Below are positions 53,548 to 64,000 of a DNA stretch of 64,000 nt, piece after piece (position 1 is the first letter of the stretch; every line of letters starts with the position of its first letter). The translations under genes were made by a program, and so were the position numbers. This stretch comes from Zoogloea ramigera (GTDB lineage Bacteria > Pseudomonadota > Gammaproteobacteria > Burkholderiales > Rhodocyclaceae). Location: positions 1-64,000 of the forward strand of contig NZ_BJNV01000002.1 of NCBI RefSeq assembly GCF_006539865.1, in the 5' to 3' direction. The notes under the pieces are model-generated. The model worked only from the letters and a program-made list of their open reading frames with translations. It ran no database searches and had not been told where the DNA came from.

Positions 53548-54177
53548 TCAGGCCGGGACGGCCGGGTTGAGGCTGTAGGTGCCGGTGAGGCTGGCCTGGG
53601 CCAGGACGTGGCCGGCGATCGCTTCGCGCACCTGCTGGCCGGTGAAGGTGCCTTCCACTGGCACGCGCGGGATGTCGAGGGCGAACAGCGTGAATACGTA
53701 GCGGTGGCGGATGCTGTCGTTCCACGGCGGGCAGGGGCCGTCGTAGCCGAAGTAGTTGCCCTTCATCTGCGTGTCGCCGGCAAACCAGCCGGTGTAGTCG
53801 TTGATGCCGTGGCGGCTGCCGCCGGGGCCGTCGGGGCCAGGCTTGCCGTTTGGGGTAACGGCACACGAGTGACTGCCAGGGGCAATGGCGGTGGTGGAGG
53901 CGGGCAGGTCGACCAGCACCCAGTGGAAGAAATCCACCCGCGGCAGCTCGGCGGGCACGCTGCGGCCCTCCTGGTTCACGTCGTCGCCGCGGCTGGGCAC
54001 GTCGGGGTCGTGGCAGATCAGCGCAAACGACTGGGTGCCGGCGGGGGCGCCGGCCCAGGCGAGCTGCGGGTTGAGGTTGGTGCTGAGGGCCACGTGGCCC
54101 TCCCGGGCCGGCACGCAGAAGGCGAACTCGCCCGGAATCACGGCGCCGTCCTTGAAGCTCTCACTGCTCAGTTGCAT
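53548..54177 (-). CDS. YbhB/YbcL-family PEBP protein
   Basis: 209 residues. Phosphatidylethanolamine-binding protein fold: LNPQLAWAGAPAGTQSFALI, ICHDPDVPSR with the anion-pocket Asp-Pro-Asp, DFFHWVLVDLPAS and YFGYDGPCPPWND. No signal peptide. About 30-40 residues longer than E. coli YbhB, the extra part being in the loop after DVPSR. Function in bacteria unknown. Confidence 0.9.
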   Translation of the reverse strand: MQLSSESFKDGAVIPGEFAFCVPAREGHVALSTNLNPQLAWAGAPAGTQSFALICHDPDVPSRGDDVNQEGRSVPAELPRVDFFHWVLVDLPASTTAIAPGSHSCAVTPNGKPGPDGPGGSRHGINDYTGWFAGDTQMKGNYFGYDGPCPPWNDSIRHRYVFTLFALDIPRVPVEGTFTGQQVREAIAGHVLAQASLTGTYSLNPAVPA

Positions 54178-54376
54178 GGTTTTCTCCTCCGGATGATGGG
54201 TAAATTCTAGCAGCCCGCCGGTGCTGCGCCGCGCGATAATGCCGGCTGTGAACTGACCGAGCAGAGAGCCGCTTCCACTCAGTCGGCCACCATCCTGTGT
54301 TCAGCCCCAAAGCAGAAAAACATCCACGAGGGGAGGGCAGGCGCAGCGGGGGCCCAAGTCACAGGAGACACCCAGT

Positions 54377-55717
54377 ATGCTGCGAGAGAACTGGAACGAC
54401 GCCGGCCCGGGCTTTCATCCGGTCAGTTCGTCGGACTACCTGCCCGCCGCCCAGTTGCGCGACCTCCAGTTGCGCCGCCTGAAGAGCATCGTCGGCCGTG
54501 CCTACGCGCATGTGCCCTTGTTTCGTGAGCGCATGGACGCGCGCGGCCTGACGCCGGCCAGCATCGAGTCGCTGGCTGATCTGGGGCGCCTGCCGTTCAC
54601 GGTGAAAGCCGATCTGCGCGACACCTATCCCTTTGGCCTCTTTGCCAGCCCGATGTCGGAGATCGTGCGGCTGCACGCCTCGAGCGGCACCACCGGCAAG
54701 CCGATCGTGGTGGCCTACACGGCCGAGGACATCCAGGTGTGGTCGTCGGTGATGCTGCGCACGTTTGCCGCGGCCGGCATCAGCCGGGGCGACATCGTGC
54801 AGAACGCCTTTGGCTACGGCCTGTTCACCGGCGGCCTCGGTGCCCACTACGGCCTCGAGGCGATCGGCGCGACGGTGGTGCCGGTATCGGGCGGCAACAC
54901 CGACCGGCAGGTGATGCTGCTGCGCGACTTTCGCGTCAATGCCATCTGCGCCACGCCGAGCTACTTTCTGCACCTCATCGAGCGGGCCGCCGAGCTCGGC
55001 ATCGACCTGCGCGACTTGCCGCTGCGGGCGGGGGTTTTCGGCGCCGAGCCATGGACACCGGAGATGCGCCAGCGCATCGAGGCGGACGCGGGCATCAAGG
55101 CCTTCGACATCTACGGGCTCTCCGAGATCATCGGCCCGGGCGTCGCCAGCGAATGCAGTGCCCAGAGCGGCCTGCATGTGTTCGAGGACCATTTTTACCC
55201 CGAGATCATCGACCCGGAAACCGGCGCGGTGCTGCCCGACGGCGAGGAGGGCGAGCTGGTGCTCACCACCCTGTCGAAGCGCGCGATGCCGATGATCCGC
55301 TACCGCACCCGCGACATCACCCGCCTGGTGGCCGAGCCCTGCGCCTGCGGCCGCACGCTCCGCCGCATGGAGCGCGTCGGCCGACGCAGCGACGACATGA
55401 TGATCATCCACGGCATCAACGTCTTCCCGTCCCAGATCGAGGCCGCGCTGCTGGCTGTCGAGGGCGCCTTGCCCCACTACCGCATCGTGCTGCGCCGCGA
55501 GCACGGGCTCGACCAGATGCACGTCGAGATCGAGGTCAGCCCGGAATTCTTCAGTGACCGGATCGGGGCGATGGAAGAGCTGCGCCGCCGCATCGCCCAT
55601 TCGATCCACAACGTCACCGGCCTCAACGTGGCGGTGCGCCTCGCCGAGCCCCATTCGCTGCCGCGCAGCGAAGGCAAGGCCAAGCGGGTGTGGGACGAAC
55701 GCCAGGACAGCCAGTGA
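54377..55717 (+). CDS. paaK: phenylacetate-CoA ligase
   Basis: 446 residues of the AMP-forming adenylase group. P-loop SSGTTGKPIV (about 101-110), FGYGLFTGGLG, GAEPWTPEMR, DIYGLSEIIGPG, MIRYRTRDITR and the hinge GRRSDDMMIIHGINVFPSQI. Activates phenylacetate to its CoA thioester. No other paa genes are here, so it could feed anaerobic or aerobic aryl-CoA routes elsewhere. Start MLRENWND; 11-bp gap to the ACT protein. Confidence 0.94.
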   Translation: MLRENWNDAGPGFHPVSSSDYLPAAQLRDLQLRRLKSIVGRAYAHVPLFRERMDARGLTPASIESLADLGRLPFTVKADLRDTYPFGLFASPMSEIVRLHASSGTTGKPIVVAYTAEDIQVWSSVMLRTFAAAGISRGDIVQNAFGYGLFTGGLGAHYGLEAIGATVVPVSGGNTDRQVMLLRDFRVNAICATPSYFLHLIERAAELGIDLRDLPLRAGVFGAEPWTPEMRQRIEADAGIKAFDIYGLSEIIGPGVASECSAQSGLHVFEDHFYPEIIDPETGAVLPDGEEGELVLTTLSKRAMPMIRYRTRDITRLVAEPCACGRTLRRMERVGRRSDDMMIIHGINVFPSQIEAALLAVEGALPHYRIVLRREHGLDQMHVEIEVSPEFFSDRIGAMEELRRRIAHSIHNVTGLNVAVRLAEPHSLPRSEGKAKRVWDERQDSQ

Positions 55718-55728
55718 GGACCGCCGCC

Positions 55729-56160
55729 ATGAAAATCAGCCAGCTCTCGACCTTCATCGAAAACCGCAGCGGCCGCCTGCGTGCCGCCTGCGAAGCCCTT
55801 GCCGCCAGCGGCATCAACATCCACACCCTGTGCCTCGCCGACAGCCGGGATTTCGGCATCCTGCGGCTGATCGTCGCCGACCCGCTGGCCGGCAAGGCGG
55901 CGCTGGAGGCGGCGGGCTACGTGGCGCAGCTCACCGACGTGCTGGCGGTCGAGGTTGCCGACAGCGCCGGCGGCCTCGCCCGGGTGCTCGCCACCACCGA
56001 CGAGGCGGGGCTGGACATCGAGTACATGTACGCCTTCAGCACCGCGCCCGGGCAGCAGGCGGTGGTCATCATCCGCTTCAGCGACCCGGACCGGGCGCTG
56101 GCCGAGCTGCAGCGGCGCGGCCTCAATGTGGTCGAGCCGGTGAAGTTGCTGCAGGGCTGA
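55729..56160 (+). CDS. tandem ACT-domain protein linked to paaK
   Basis: 143 residues with two ACT domains: ISQLSTFIENRSGRLRAACE and, in the second half, GLARVLATTDEAGLDIEYMY. ACT proteins bind small ligands, often amino acids. Close linkage behind paaK is common in proteobacteria and suggests a regulatory partner of the ligase. Confidence 0.88.
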   Translation: MKISQLSTFIENRSGRLRAACEALAASGINIHTLCLADSRDFGILRLIVADPLAGKAALEAAGYVAQLTDVLAVEVADSAGGLARVLATTDEAGLDIEYMYAFSTAPGQQAVVIIRFSDPDRALAELQRRGLNVVEPVKLLQG

Positions 56161-56178
56161 AGCCCCGTGCCGCTGGGC

Positions 56179-57717
56179 TCAGGTGGCGGCCCGGCGGCGG
56201 AAATCGCGCACCCGGAAGCCGAGGGCGAACAGGGTCGCAAAATACACCGCCATCCCGCCGATCACCAGCGCCGACAGGCGGGCCAGGCGTTCAAGGCCGG
56301 AGGCCTGCAGCCACAGGCTGTCGCTGCCCACGGTGAACCAAACGGCGACGCCCAGCACGCCCAGCGCCGCCAGCAGCTTGACGAAGAACAGCCCCCAGCC
56401 CGGCTGGGGCTGATACACGCCGCGCTTGCGCAGGCCGCGGTAGAGCATGCCGGCGTTGATGCACGAGGCGAGGCCGATCGACAGCGCCAGCCCAGCGTGC
56501 TGCAGCGGGCCGATGAAGACGAGGTTCATCAGCTGGGTTGCCGTCAGCGAGATCAGCGCGATCTTCACCGGCGTGCGGATGTCCTGGCGAGCGTAAAAGG
56601 CCGGCGCCAGCACCTTGACGAGGATCAGCCCGGCCAGGCCGACGCTGTAGGCGATCAGCGCCGTGCGGGTCTGGAACACGTCGTTGGCCGTGAAGGCGCC
56701 GTGGTGGAAGAGGGTGGCGATCAGCGGCACCGCCAGCAGCGCCAGGCCCAGTGCGGCGGGCAGGGTGATCATCAGCGTGAGGCGCAGGCCCCAGTCGAGC
56801 AGCGACGAGAACTCGGCCGGCTTCTCGTCGGCGTGCATCTTGGACAGGCTGGGCAGCAGGATCGTGCCGAGGGCCACGCCGAGCATGCCGGCCGGAAACT
56901 CCATCAGGCGGTCGGCGTAATACAGCCACGACACGCTGCCGCTGGGCAGGAAGGAGGCGAACACGGTGTTGATGAGCAGCGAGATCTGGCTCACCGACAC
57001 GCCGAGGATGGCCGGCGCCATCAGCTTGAGGATGCGCCGCACGCCCGGGTCGGAGAAATCCAGCGAGAAGCGCGGCAGCATGCCGATGTTGGCCAGCGGG
57101 CGCAGCTGCAGCAGCACCTGGGCCAGCCCGCCGATGAACACCGCCCAGCCCAGCGCCATCACCGGCGGGTCGAAGTAGGGCGCCGCCAGCAGCGCCATGG
57201 CGATGAACGACAGGTTGAGCAGCACCGGCGTGAAGGCCGGGATCGCGAAGCGGCTCCAGGTGTTGAGCACGCCACCGGCCAGCGCCACCAGCGACATGAA
57301 GAAGATGTACGGGAAGGTGATGCGGGTGAGCTGCACCGTCAGCTCGAACTTGCCGGCGTCGGCCGAGAAGCCCGGCGCGGTGGCGTAGATGATCAGCGGG
57401 GCGGCGATGGCGCCGAGGATGGAGACCAGCAGCACGACCAGCCCGAGGCCGCTCGCCACGTGGTTTACCAGCCGGTGGGTCTCCGCCTCGCCGCGCTTGT
57501 TTTTATACTCGGCCAGGATCGGCACGAAGGCCTGGGAGAAGGCCCCCTCGGCAAACATCCGGCGCAGCAGGTTGGGCAGCCGGAAGGCGACGAAGAAGGC
57601 GTCGGTCTCCACGCCGGCGCCGAAGGCCCGGGCCACCACGAAATCCCGCACGAAACCGAGGATGCGCGACAGCAGGGTCATGCCGCTGACCGTGGCGAGG
57701 GCGCGGAGGAGGTTCAT
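56179..57717 (-). CDS. murJ: lipid II flippase MurJ
   Basis: 512 residues and about 14 membrane helices (MVF family). Opens MNLLRALATVSGMTLLSRIL; conserved RDFVVARAFGAGVETDAFF, AEGAFSQAFVPILAEYK and FHHGAFTANDV. It moves lipid II to the periplasmic side for peptidoglycan synthesis. Start at MNLL (57717); an ATG three codons earlier is possible. Converges with the ACT gene, divergent from accA. Confidence 0.95.
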   Translation of the reverse strand: MNLLRALATVSGMTLLSRILGFVRDFVVARAFGAGVETDAFFVAFRLPNLLRRMFAEGAFSQAFVPILAEYKNKRGEAETHRLVNHVASGLGLVVLLVSILGAIAAPLIIYATAPGFSADAGKFELTVQLTRITFPYIFFMSLVALAGGVLNTWSRFAIPAFTPVLLNLSFIAMALLAAPYFDPPVMALGWAVFIGGLAQVLLQLRPLANIGMLPRFSLDFSDPGVRRILKLMAPAILGVSVSQISLLINTVFASFLPSGSVSWLYYADRLMEFPAGMLGVALGTILLPSLSKMHADEKPAEFSSLLDWGLRLTLMITLPAALGLALLAVPLIATLFHHGAFTANDVFQTRTALIAYSVGLAGLILVKVLAPAFYARQDIRTPVKIALISLTATQLMNLVFIGPLQHAGLALSIGLASCINAGMLYRGLRKRGVYQPQPGWGLFFVKLLAALGVLGVAVWFTVGSDSLWLQASGLERLARLSALVIGGMAVYFATLFALGFRVRDFRRRAAT

Positions 57718-57757
57718 CGAGGCCATGGGGACGCTGCGGAGGGCAAAAAGGGGGTGA

Positions 57758-57786
57758 ACTTTAGCCCTCGTTGCGCTCTGCAGCAA
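57758..57786 (-). promoter_or_regulatory. sigma-70-type promoter of murJ
   Basis: Minus-strand TTGCTG and TAAAGT separated by 17 bp, about 40 bp before the murJ start. Confidence 0.5.
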
Positions 57787-57885
57787 TGCAATTTCCATGG
57801 GGCGCGTGAGGCTTTTCCGGGGCGGTGCGCGTCCCGGCGGGCGTTGGGGTAAAATGCGCAAAATTTTCACTAGTCTGGCCCCCCG

Positions 57886-58840
<955 letters not shown>

Positions 58841-58854
<14 letters not shown>

Positions 58855-60172
58855 GCTCGCCGGGCGTGTCGCCGGCAGCTGGCGGCAGCTTCCCCAACCG
58901 GCCCGGCGCGTTCGGGTCGGCCTGAGCGGCGGGCTCGACTCCACCGTTCTGCTTCATCTGCTGGCCAGCCTGCGCCAGACCCTTCCCCTTCAACTCTCCG
59001 CCGCCCACGTGCAGCACGGCCTCGTCGCGGGCTCGGCGGCCTGGGCAGACGACTGCCGGCGCCTGTGTGACGGCCTCGGCGTGCCGTTGGTGGTGTCCGC
59101 GGTGCAGGTGGATCGCCACCACCCGGGCGGGCTTGAGGCCGCTGCGCGGGATGCCCGGCGGGAGGCCCTGGCTGCCCTCGGCGACGAGGTGCTGGCCCTG
59201 GCCCACCACCGGGACGATCAGGCCGAGACCGTGCTGTTCCGGGCCATCCGCGGCGCCGGCGTGCGGGGCGCCGGTGGCATGAGGCCCGTTGTGGCGGCCG
59301 GCCCGGGGCCGCTCGTCTGGCGGCCGCTCCTCGACGTGCCGCGTTCGGCGCTCCTTGCCTACGCCCGCGCCCACTGTTTGGCGTGGGTCGATGACCCAAG
59401 TAACGCCGACAGCGGTTTTTCCCGCAACTTTCTCCGCAACGAAGTGCTGCCGCTGGTGGAATCCCGTTTCCCTGGCGCGGCGGCGGGGCTGGCCCGTATG
59501 GGCCGCCTGTGCGGCGAGGCCGCCGGCATGCTCGACGAGCTGGCCGCCCTCGACCTCACCGCGCTGCGCCTGCCCGGCAGCCAGCGCCTGGGGCGGGAGG
59601 CCACGCTGCGCCTGTCGTCGGCCCGGCTGCGCAATCTGTTGCGCTTCATGCTGCTTGAGGCTGGCGAGGCGATGCCCGACGAGGACCGGCTGCGGGAGAT
59701 CGAGCGCCAGTTGTGCAGCCCGGGGGCGGCGGAGGGCCTGTGCCTGCCGATTGGAAAGTCGGCCCTGTGCGTGTATCGCGAGGCCTGGTGGCTGGCGCCC
59801 GCCCGCCATGACGCCGCGCTGGTATCGCTGGCCTGGAGCCTCGAACCGAGCGTGCGGTGGGCGGGCGGCGTGGTGGAGTGGCGTGAGACGGTGGGTGAGG
59901 GCCTGGCGGCGGCTGCGCTCGCGGGCGGGGTGTGCGAGCTGCGCCGGCGGGCCGGGGGCGAGAGGATGCGCCTGCGCGCCGGTGGCCCGTCCCGGTCCCT
60001 CAAGAATTTGCTGCAGGAGGCCGGCGTGCCGCCCTGGCTGCGGGACAACCTGCCGCTGTTGTGGGTGGATGGCCGGTTGGCGTGGATCGCCGGGGTCGGT
60101 GTGGCGGCGGAGTTCCGCTGCCGCCCGGGGGAGTCGGGGGTGGTGCTGAACTGGTCGGTGCTGGCCGGTTGA
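58841..60172 (+). CDS. tilS: tRNA(Ile)-lysidine synthetase
   Basis: 443 residues. PP-loop SGGLDST at 29-35, [18 protein letters not shown] near 122-139, substrate segment [19 protein letters not shown], then the C-terminal TilS domain with [19 protein letters not shown]. Makes lysidine at C34 of the AUA-reading tRNA. The only start that includes the whole N terminus is TTG at 58841, inside accA, with AAGGAAA directly before; expression is therefore probably coupled and low. Confidence 0.93.
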
Positions 60173-60202
60173 GCGATTAAGGGCGCAGCGCCGGCCTGCT
60201 GC

Positions 60203-60808
60203 TCAGTCCCGGGGTTGTGCCAGCAGCTGGGCGAGCTCGACGGCGGAGCGGACGCCCATCTTTTCGAAGACCCGCGAGCGGTGCACCTCGACGGTGCGCA
60301 TCGAGATGTTGAGCTCGTCGGCGATGACCTTGTTGAACTTGCCGGCCAGCACCAGGCGCATTACCTCGTGCTCCCGCGGGGTGAGCTGGCTGATGCGGGT
60401 GGCGACGGTGGCCTGGCTGGCCTCGCTGGCCTGGCGGCGGGCGTCGGCGGCGAGGGCGCGGATCACCCGGTCAACCAGGGCGTTGTCATCCACTGGCTTC
60501 TCGAGGAAATCGAAGGCGCCTTTCTTGAGGGCGCCGACGGCCATCGGCACGTCGCCGTGGCCGGTGAGGAAGATCACCGGCAGGCTGTTGCCCTGTTCGC
60601 GCAGGGCCTCGAAGCACTCCAGCCCGCTCATCTCGCGCATCCGGATGTCGAGCACGATGCAGCCTCGCCAGTCGGGCTGCCAGGCTTCGAGGAAGGCCTC
60701 GGCGGATTCCCAGGCCCGGCAGGCGACCTGGCGGGTGCGGAACAGCCAGGTGAGGGCGTCACGGATGGCTTCGTCGTCGTCGACGATGTGGGCGAGGGCT
60801 TGGCTCAT
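60203..60808 (-). CDS. dctR: FixJ/DctR-type response regulator
   Basis: 201 residues. Receiver domain with acidic pocket DDDEA (10-14), phospho-acceptor Asp54 (IVLDIRM) and Lys in FLEKPVDD; LuxR-type helix-turn-helix at about 135-195 (LTPREHEVMRLVLAGKFNKV). Its ATG overlaps the kinase stop (ATGA). Two-component partner of the next gene, probably for C4-dicarboxylate or similar uptake via the divergent TRAP gene. Confidence 0.9.
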   Translation of the reverse strand: MSQALAHIVDDDEAIRDALTWLFRTRQVACRAWESAEAFLEAWQPDWRGCIVLDIRMREMSGLECFEALREQGNSLPVIFLTGHGDVPMAVGALKKGAFDFLEKPVDDNALVDRVIRALAADARRQASEASQATVATRISQLTPREHEVMRLVLAGKFNKVIADELNISMRTVEVHRSRVFEKMGVRSAVELAQLLAQPRD

Positions 60809-62784
60809 GGATGGGGCACGGGAAGCGTGAAGCGAAAGATCGTACCACCGTCCGGATTGGGCTCGAAGCTGAGGCGGCCTCGGTGCAGCTCGGCAATGGA
60901 GCGGCAGATGTTGAGGCCCATCCCCATGCCCTCTTCCTTGGTGGTGAAGAAGGGCGCAAAGAGCTTCTCGGCAACCTCCGGGTCGATGCCCCGCCCGCGG
61001 TCGGTGACCGAAAAGACCAGCATGCCGTCCTCGGCGCGGGTGGCCAGGTGGAGGCGACGTTCGCGCCGGGGCGTGTCGGCCATCGCGTCCATGCCGTTGC
61101 GGATGAGGTTGATCGCCACCTGTTCGATCATCACCGGGTCGGCCAGCACCGGCGGGAGGCCGTCGGCGAGGTCCACGTCGATGCCCACGCTGCGCCGGGC
61201 GGCGTCGGGTTCGACGAGGCCGACCGCCTCGCGGATCACCCCGTTGAGGTCGACGGTTTCGAACTTGGGCTCGCTGCGCCGCACGAAGGCGTGCACCCGC
61301 CGGATGATCTGGGCGGCACGCTGGGCCTGCTTGCCGATCTTCTGGAGCACGCCGGTGAGCTCGTCGGGGGCGATGCTGCCGTGTTCGAGCATGTTGAGGC
61401 AGCCGGTGTTGTAGCTCGAGATGGCGGCCAGGGGCTGGTTGAGCTCGTGGGCGAGGGTGGAGGCCATCTCGCCCATCGTGACAAGGCGGGCGGTGGCCTG
61501 CAGCCGCTCCTGCTGCTGGCGGGCGAGCTCCTGGGCGCGCTTCTGCTCGGTCACGTCGACCACCGAGCCCATCCAGCCGATGTGCCGGCCCTGGTCGTCG
61601 ATCAGCGGGGCTTCGATCAGGAGGGCGTCGAAGCGCTCGCCACTCTTGCGCATCAGGCGGACTTCCAGCCCCTGGGCCGGCGCGTTGCCGCCCAGGATCT
61701 GTTGATGGACCCCGCTGGTGTGTTCGATGGCCTCCGGCGCCCAGTAGGGCATCGGCGGCTGCATGCCGACCAGCTCTTCGGCGCTCCAGCCGACCATCCG
61801 GCAGAAGGCCGGGTTCACGTAGGTGATGCGGCCGTTCAGGTCGCGGGCGCGCATGCCGGTCTTGAGGGAGTCTTCCATCGCCTTGCGGAAGGCGTGCTCG
61901 CCGCTCAGGGCCTGCTCGGCCGCCTGGCGGCGCTGCATGTGGCGACGCAGCTGCCACAGGCTCCACACGATGGCGGCGGCGAGCACGCCGAGGGAGCCCA
62001 TCAGGAGCAGGGGAATCCAGCGCACTTCGCTCTTGTAGGCGGTGATGACGAGGTTGAGGCCGTGGCCGGGCGGCTCGAAGGGGATCTCGTAGGCGAGGGT
62101 GGCCAGCGGCGAAACCTTGGACTTGGCGGCGATCTCGACGCCCAGGTTGTTGGTCACCGAAACCCTGTAGCGCTCGGAGAACCACCAGGGCACCTGCCGG
62201 GCCAGCAGGGCGTTGAGGGAATACACGCCGACAACAGTGCCCAGGTGGCGCCCGCCTTCGAAGATAGGCTGGTGGACCTCGAACTGGGTCTGGTTTTCGA
62301 GGACGGCGTAGGACTCGCTATAAACCGGCCGGCCGAGGGAGCGCGCCAGACGGAAGGCCGCGGCGGAAGGAAAGGTGCCGGTGGTTTCCCCCACCATTTC
62401 ATGGTTGGTGAAGGGCGGCGCCGCGCCTTTAACCTTGCCGTCGGGGTCTAGCCAGAGCACCCGTACGATGCCGCTTTCCGGGTCGAGGGCGCGCTTGAGG
62501 CGGGCCTCGGTGGTCGTCCCGGCGGGGCTGTCAGCGAGCAGTTCGGGGCCGAGCTGGACGAGGAGGGCATTGTTGCGCTCGAACTGGAACGAGAAGTTCT
62601 GCTCCATCCACAGCACGTCGGTGATCAGGGTGGCGCGCTGCTCCTCGGCGTCTTCCCGGTGGATCAGCCACAGCAGCGCCGCCATCGCGGCGATGAAGAG
62701 GGCTACCGCGGCGTAGGGCAGGCTCCAGTACCAGCTGGGCGGCGGCGGTGTCGAGGATGCGGGCGGCAGGGCGGTGTGGGGCAC
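60805..62784 (-). CDS. dctS: DctS-type sensor histidine kinase
   Basis: 659 residues. Membrane helix at about 22-42, a periplasmic sensor region (to about 250) of CHASE/Cache-like pattern, second membrane helix near 255-275, PAS domain (about 300-410), HisKA with His446 in LAHELNQPLAAI, and HATPase (IEQVAINLIRNGMDAM, GRGIDPEV, GMGMGLNICRSI). LAHELNQPL is typical of the DctB/FixL/DctS group. Divergent from dctP. Confidence 0.9.
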   Translation of the reverse strand: MPHTALPPASSTPPPPSWYWSLPYAAVALFIAAMAALLWLIHREDAEEQRATLITDVLWMEQNFSFQFERNNALLVQLGPELLADSPAGTTTEARLKRALDPESGIVRVLWLDPDGKVKGAAPPFTNHEMVGETTGTFPSAAAFRLARSLGRPVYSESYAVLENQTQFEVHQPIFEGGRHLGTVVGVYSLNALLARQVPWWFSERYRVSVTNNLGVEIAAKSKVSPLATLAYEIPFEPPGHGLNLVITAYKSEVRWIPLLLMGSLGVLAAAIVWSLWQLRRHMQRRQAAEQALSGEHAFRKAMEDSLKTGMRARDLNGRITYVNPAFCRMVGWSAEELVGMQPPMPYWAPEAIEHTSGVHQQILGGNAPAQGLEVRLMRKSGERFDALLIEAPLIDDQGRHIGWMGSVVDVTEQKRAQELARQQQERLQATARLVTMGEMASTLAHELNQPLAAISSYNTGCLNMLEHGSIAPDELTGVLQKIGKQAQRAAQIIRRVHAFVRRSEPKFETVDLNGVIREAVGLVEPDAARRSVGIDVDLADGLPPVLADPVMIEQVAINLIRNGMDAMADTPRRERRLHLATRAEDGMLVFSVTDRGRGIDPEVAEKLFAPFFTTKEEGMGMGLNICRSIAELHRGRLSFEPNPDGGTIFRFTLPVPHP

Positions 62785-62970
62785 GGGTCGAGTCTCTCCT
62801 GGTCGTCGGCTGCATGGTGACGGAGAAGGCCGGCGCTGGCCTGAGGGCTTTCCACAATTGAGCGCCCGCCGCGCCAGAAGCTACTTTTCGGGCATCTGCC
62901 GGCTTGAGGTTTTGGGTCGGGGGAGTTCGGTTGGTCAAGCACGCAGCACCCAAATATAAAGGAGACTTCC

Positions 62971-63975
62971 ATGAAACTTCGTACCATTCTGTTCAGCCTC
63001 GCCGCCGTTGGCTTCTGCACCGGTGCCGCCGCCCAGGCGCCGATCGTGATCAAGTTCAGCCACGTGGTGGCCGCCGATACGCCGAAGGGCAAGGCCTCCG
63101 AGTTCTTCAAGAAGCGTGCGGAAGAGCTGAGCAAAGGCAAGGTGAAGGTGGAAGTCTATGCCAACAGCGCGCTCTACAAGGACAAGGAAGAGCTCGAGGC
63201 CCTGCAGCTGGGCGCCGTGCAGATGCTGGCGCCGTCGCTGGCCAAGTTCGGCCCGCTGGGGGTGAAGGAGTTCGAGGTCTTCGATCTGCCGTACATCTTC
63301 GACGATTACGCCGACCTGCACCGGGTCACCCAGGGGCCGGTGGGCGCCGGCATCCTGAAGAGGCTCGAGCCGAAGGGCATCGTCGGCCTGGCTTACTGGG
63401 ACAACGGCTTCAAGTCGTTCTCGGCTAACACGCCGATCCGCAGCCCGGCCGACCTGAAGGGCAAGAAGCTGCGCATCCAGTCGTCCAAGGTGCTCGAAGA
63501 GGAAGTCCGCACCATCGGCGGCCTGCCCCAGGTGATGGCCTTCTCCGAGGTGTACCAGGCGCTCCAGACCGGCGTGGTGGATGGCACCGAGAACCCCCAT
63601 TCCAACATGTACACCCAGAAGATGCACGAGGTGCAGAAGCACCTGACCGTGACCGACCACGGCTACCTGGGCTACGCGGTGATCGCCAACAAGAAGTTCT
63701 GGGACGGCCTGCCCGCCGACGTGCGCGGCAACCTGGAAACGGCGATGAAGGAAGCCACCACCTACGCCAACAAGATCGCCCAGGAAGAAAACGACAAGTC
63801 CCTCGAGGCGATCAAGAAGAGCGGCAAGACCCAGGTGTACGTGCCCACCAAGGACGAGAAGCTGGCCTTCAAGAAGGCGCTGGTGCCGGTCCACCAGAAG
63901 ATGGAAGGCCGCATCGGCAAGGGCCTGATCGAGTCGATCTACAAGGAAACCGGCTTCGACCCCGCGAAGCTGTAA
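62971..63975 (+). CDS. dctP: TRAP transporter substrate-binding protein DctP
   Basis: 334 residues. Signal peptide ends GAAAQ (about residue 22). DctP family motifs: IKFSHVVAADTPKGKASEFF, LRIQSSKVLEEEVRTIGG with the carboxylate-binding Arg, and QTGVVDGTENPHSNMYTQKM. Captures C4-dicarboxylates for the TRAP permease DctQM, expected just beyond the right edge. RBS AAAGGAG. No sigma-54 site was found in the 186-bp gap to dctS. Confidence 0.93.
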   Translation: MKLRTILFSLAAVGFCTGAAAQAPIVIKFSHVVAADTPKGKASEFFKKRAEELSKGKVKVEVYANSALYKDKEELEALQLGAVQMLAPSLAKFGPLGVKEFEVFDLPYIFDDYADLHRVTQGPVGAGILKRLEPKGIVGLAYWDNGFKSFSANTPIRSPADLKGKKLRIQSSKVLEEEVRTIGGLPQVMAFSEVYQALQTGVVDGTENPHSNMYTQKMHEVQKHLTVTDHGYLGYAVIANKKFWDGLPADVRGNLETAMKEATTYANKIAQEENDKSLEAIKKSGKTQVYVPTKDEKLAFKKALVPVHQKMEGRIGKGLIESIYKETGFDPAKL

Positions 63976-64000
63976 TTTCGTCCGCTCGAAGTTCCTTTTG

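Noticed and set aside
56167-57852. 561-codon plus-strand frame opposite murJ
   Set aside because: Shadow of murJ; Gln/His/Arg-rich and without motifs.
62785-62970. Sigma-54 promoter for dctP
   Set aside because: Dct genes often have one, but no TGGCAC-N5-TTGCW match was found on the plus strand of the gap.

Overview
The window is a GC-rich bacterial chromosome segment. Gene content and order (sbp-cysTWA-cysB, xseA/sodB, exbB-exbD-lpxK-kdsB-adk, accA-tilS, a dct-type two-component/TRAP locus) fit a betaproteobacterium of the Rhodocyclales (Azospira/Azoarcus/Zoogloea-like). That placement comes from remembered synteny and protein style; no search was run.

Layout. 1-7157: an integral membrane CBS protein, a lipoprotein, then a compact sulfate-uptake operon (sbp-cysT-cysW-cysA) ending in its CysB-type regulator. 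7158-10054: two tandem PstS-like binding proteins whose upstream DNA was duplicated with them. 10063-14826: a small unknown protein, a PAS-rich diguanylate cyclase, HflX and WrbA. 14890-18514: a four-gene yceI-yceI-pirin-azoR operon with a divergent LysR regulator. 18599-26032: a lower-GC accessory island with a single-chain AloI-like restriction-modification protein, an ATPase plus DUF4276 pair, decayed genes at both edges and a hairpin-rich 21-bp-periodic repeat array; two copies of one REP-like element bracket it. 26066-32861: a family 2A encapsulin locus (rhodanese, serine acetyltransferase, SrpI-type shell, cysteine desulfurase with a long N-terminal cargo domain), followed by a second sulfate-binding protein. 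33100-41646: a thioredoxin-like protein, a large hybrid kinase, an HPF-like protein, a Ca/cation antiporter and a P-type ATPase. 41715-44192: a second 21-bp array and then an integron fragment: an attI1-like site, two AT-rich gene cassettes with matching attC sites, and no visible integrase. 44294-63975: mostly housekeeping genes (sodB, xseA, exbBD, lpxK, kdsB, adk, a phosphofructokinase, a gamma-glutamyltransferase, a PEBP protein, paaK with its ACT partner, murJ, accA, tilS), ending in dctR-dctS and divergent dctP.

How it fits together. Sulfur runs through the window: two sulfate-binding proteins, the sulfate permease and CysB, and an encapsulin operon whose enzymes make O-acetylserine, take sulfur from cysteine and handle sulfane sulfur. 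This suggests a cell that takes up sulfate and can store sulfur inside a protein shell. The other notable content is accessory: a defence-like island, an integrase-less integron fragment, and two periodic hairpin arrays of unknown role, one beside each accessory region.
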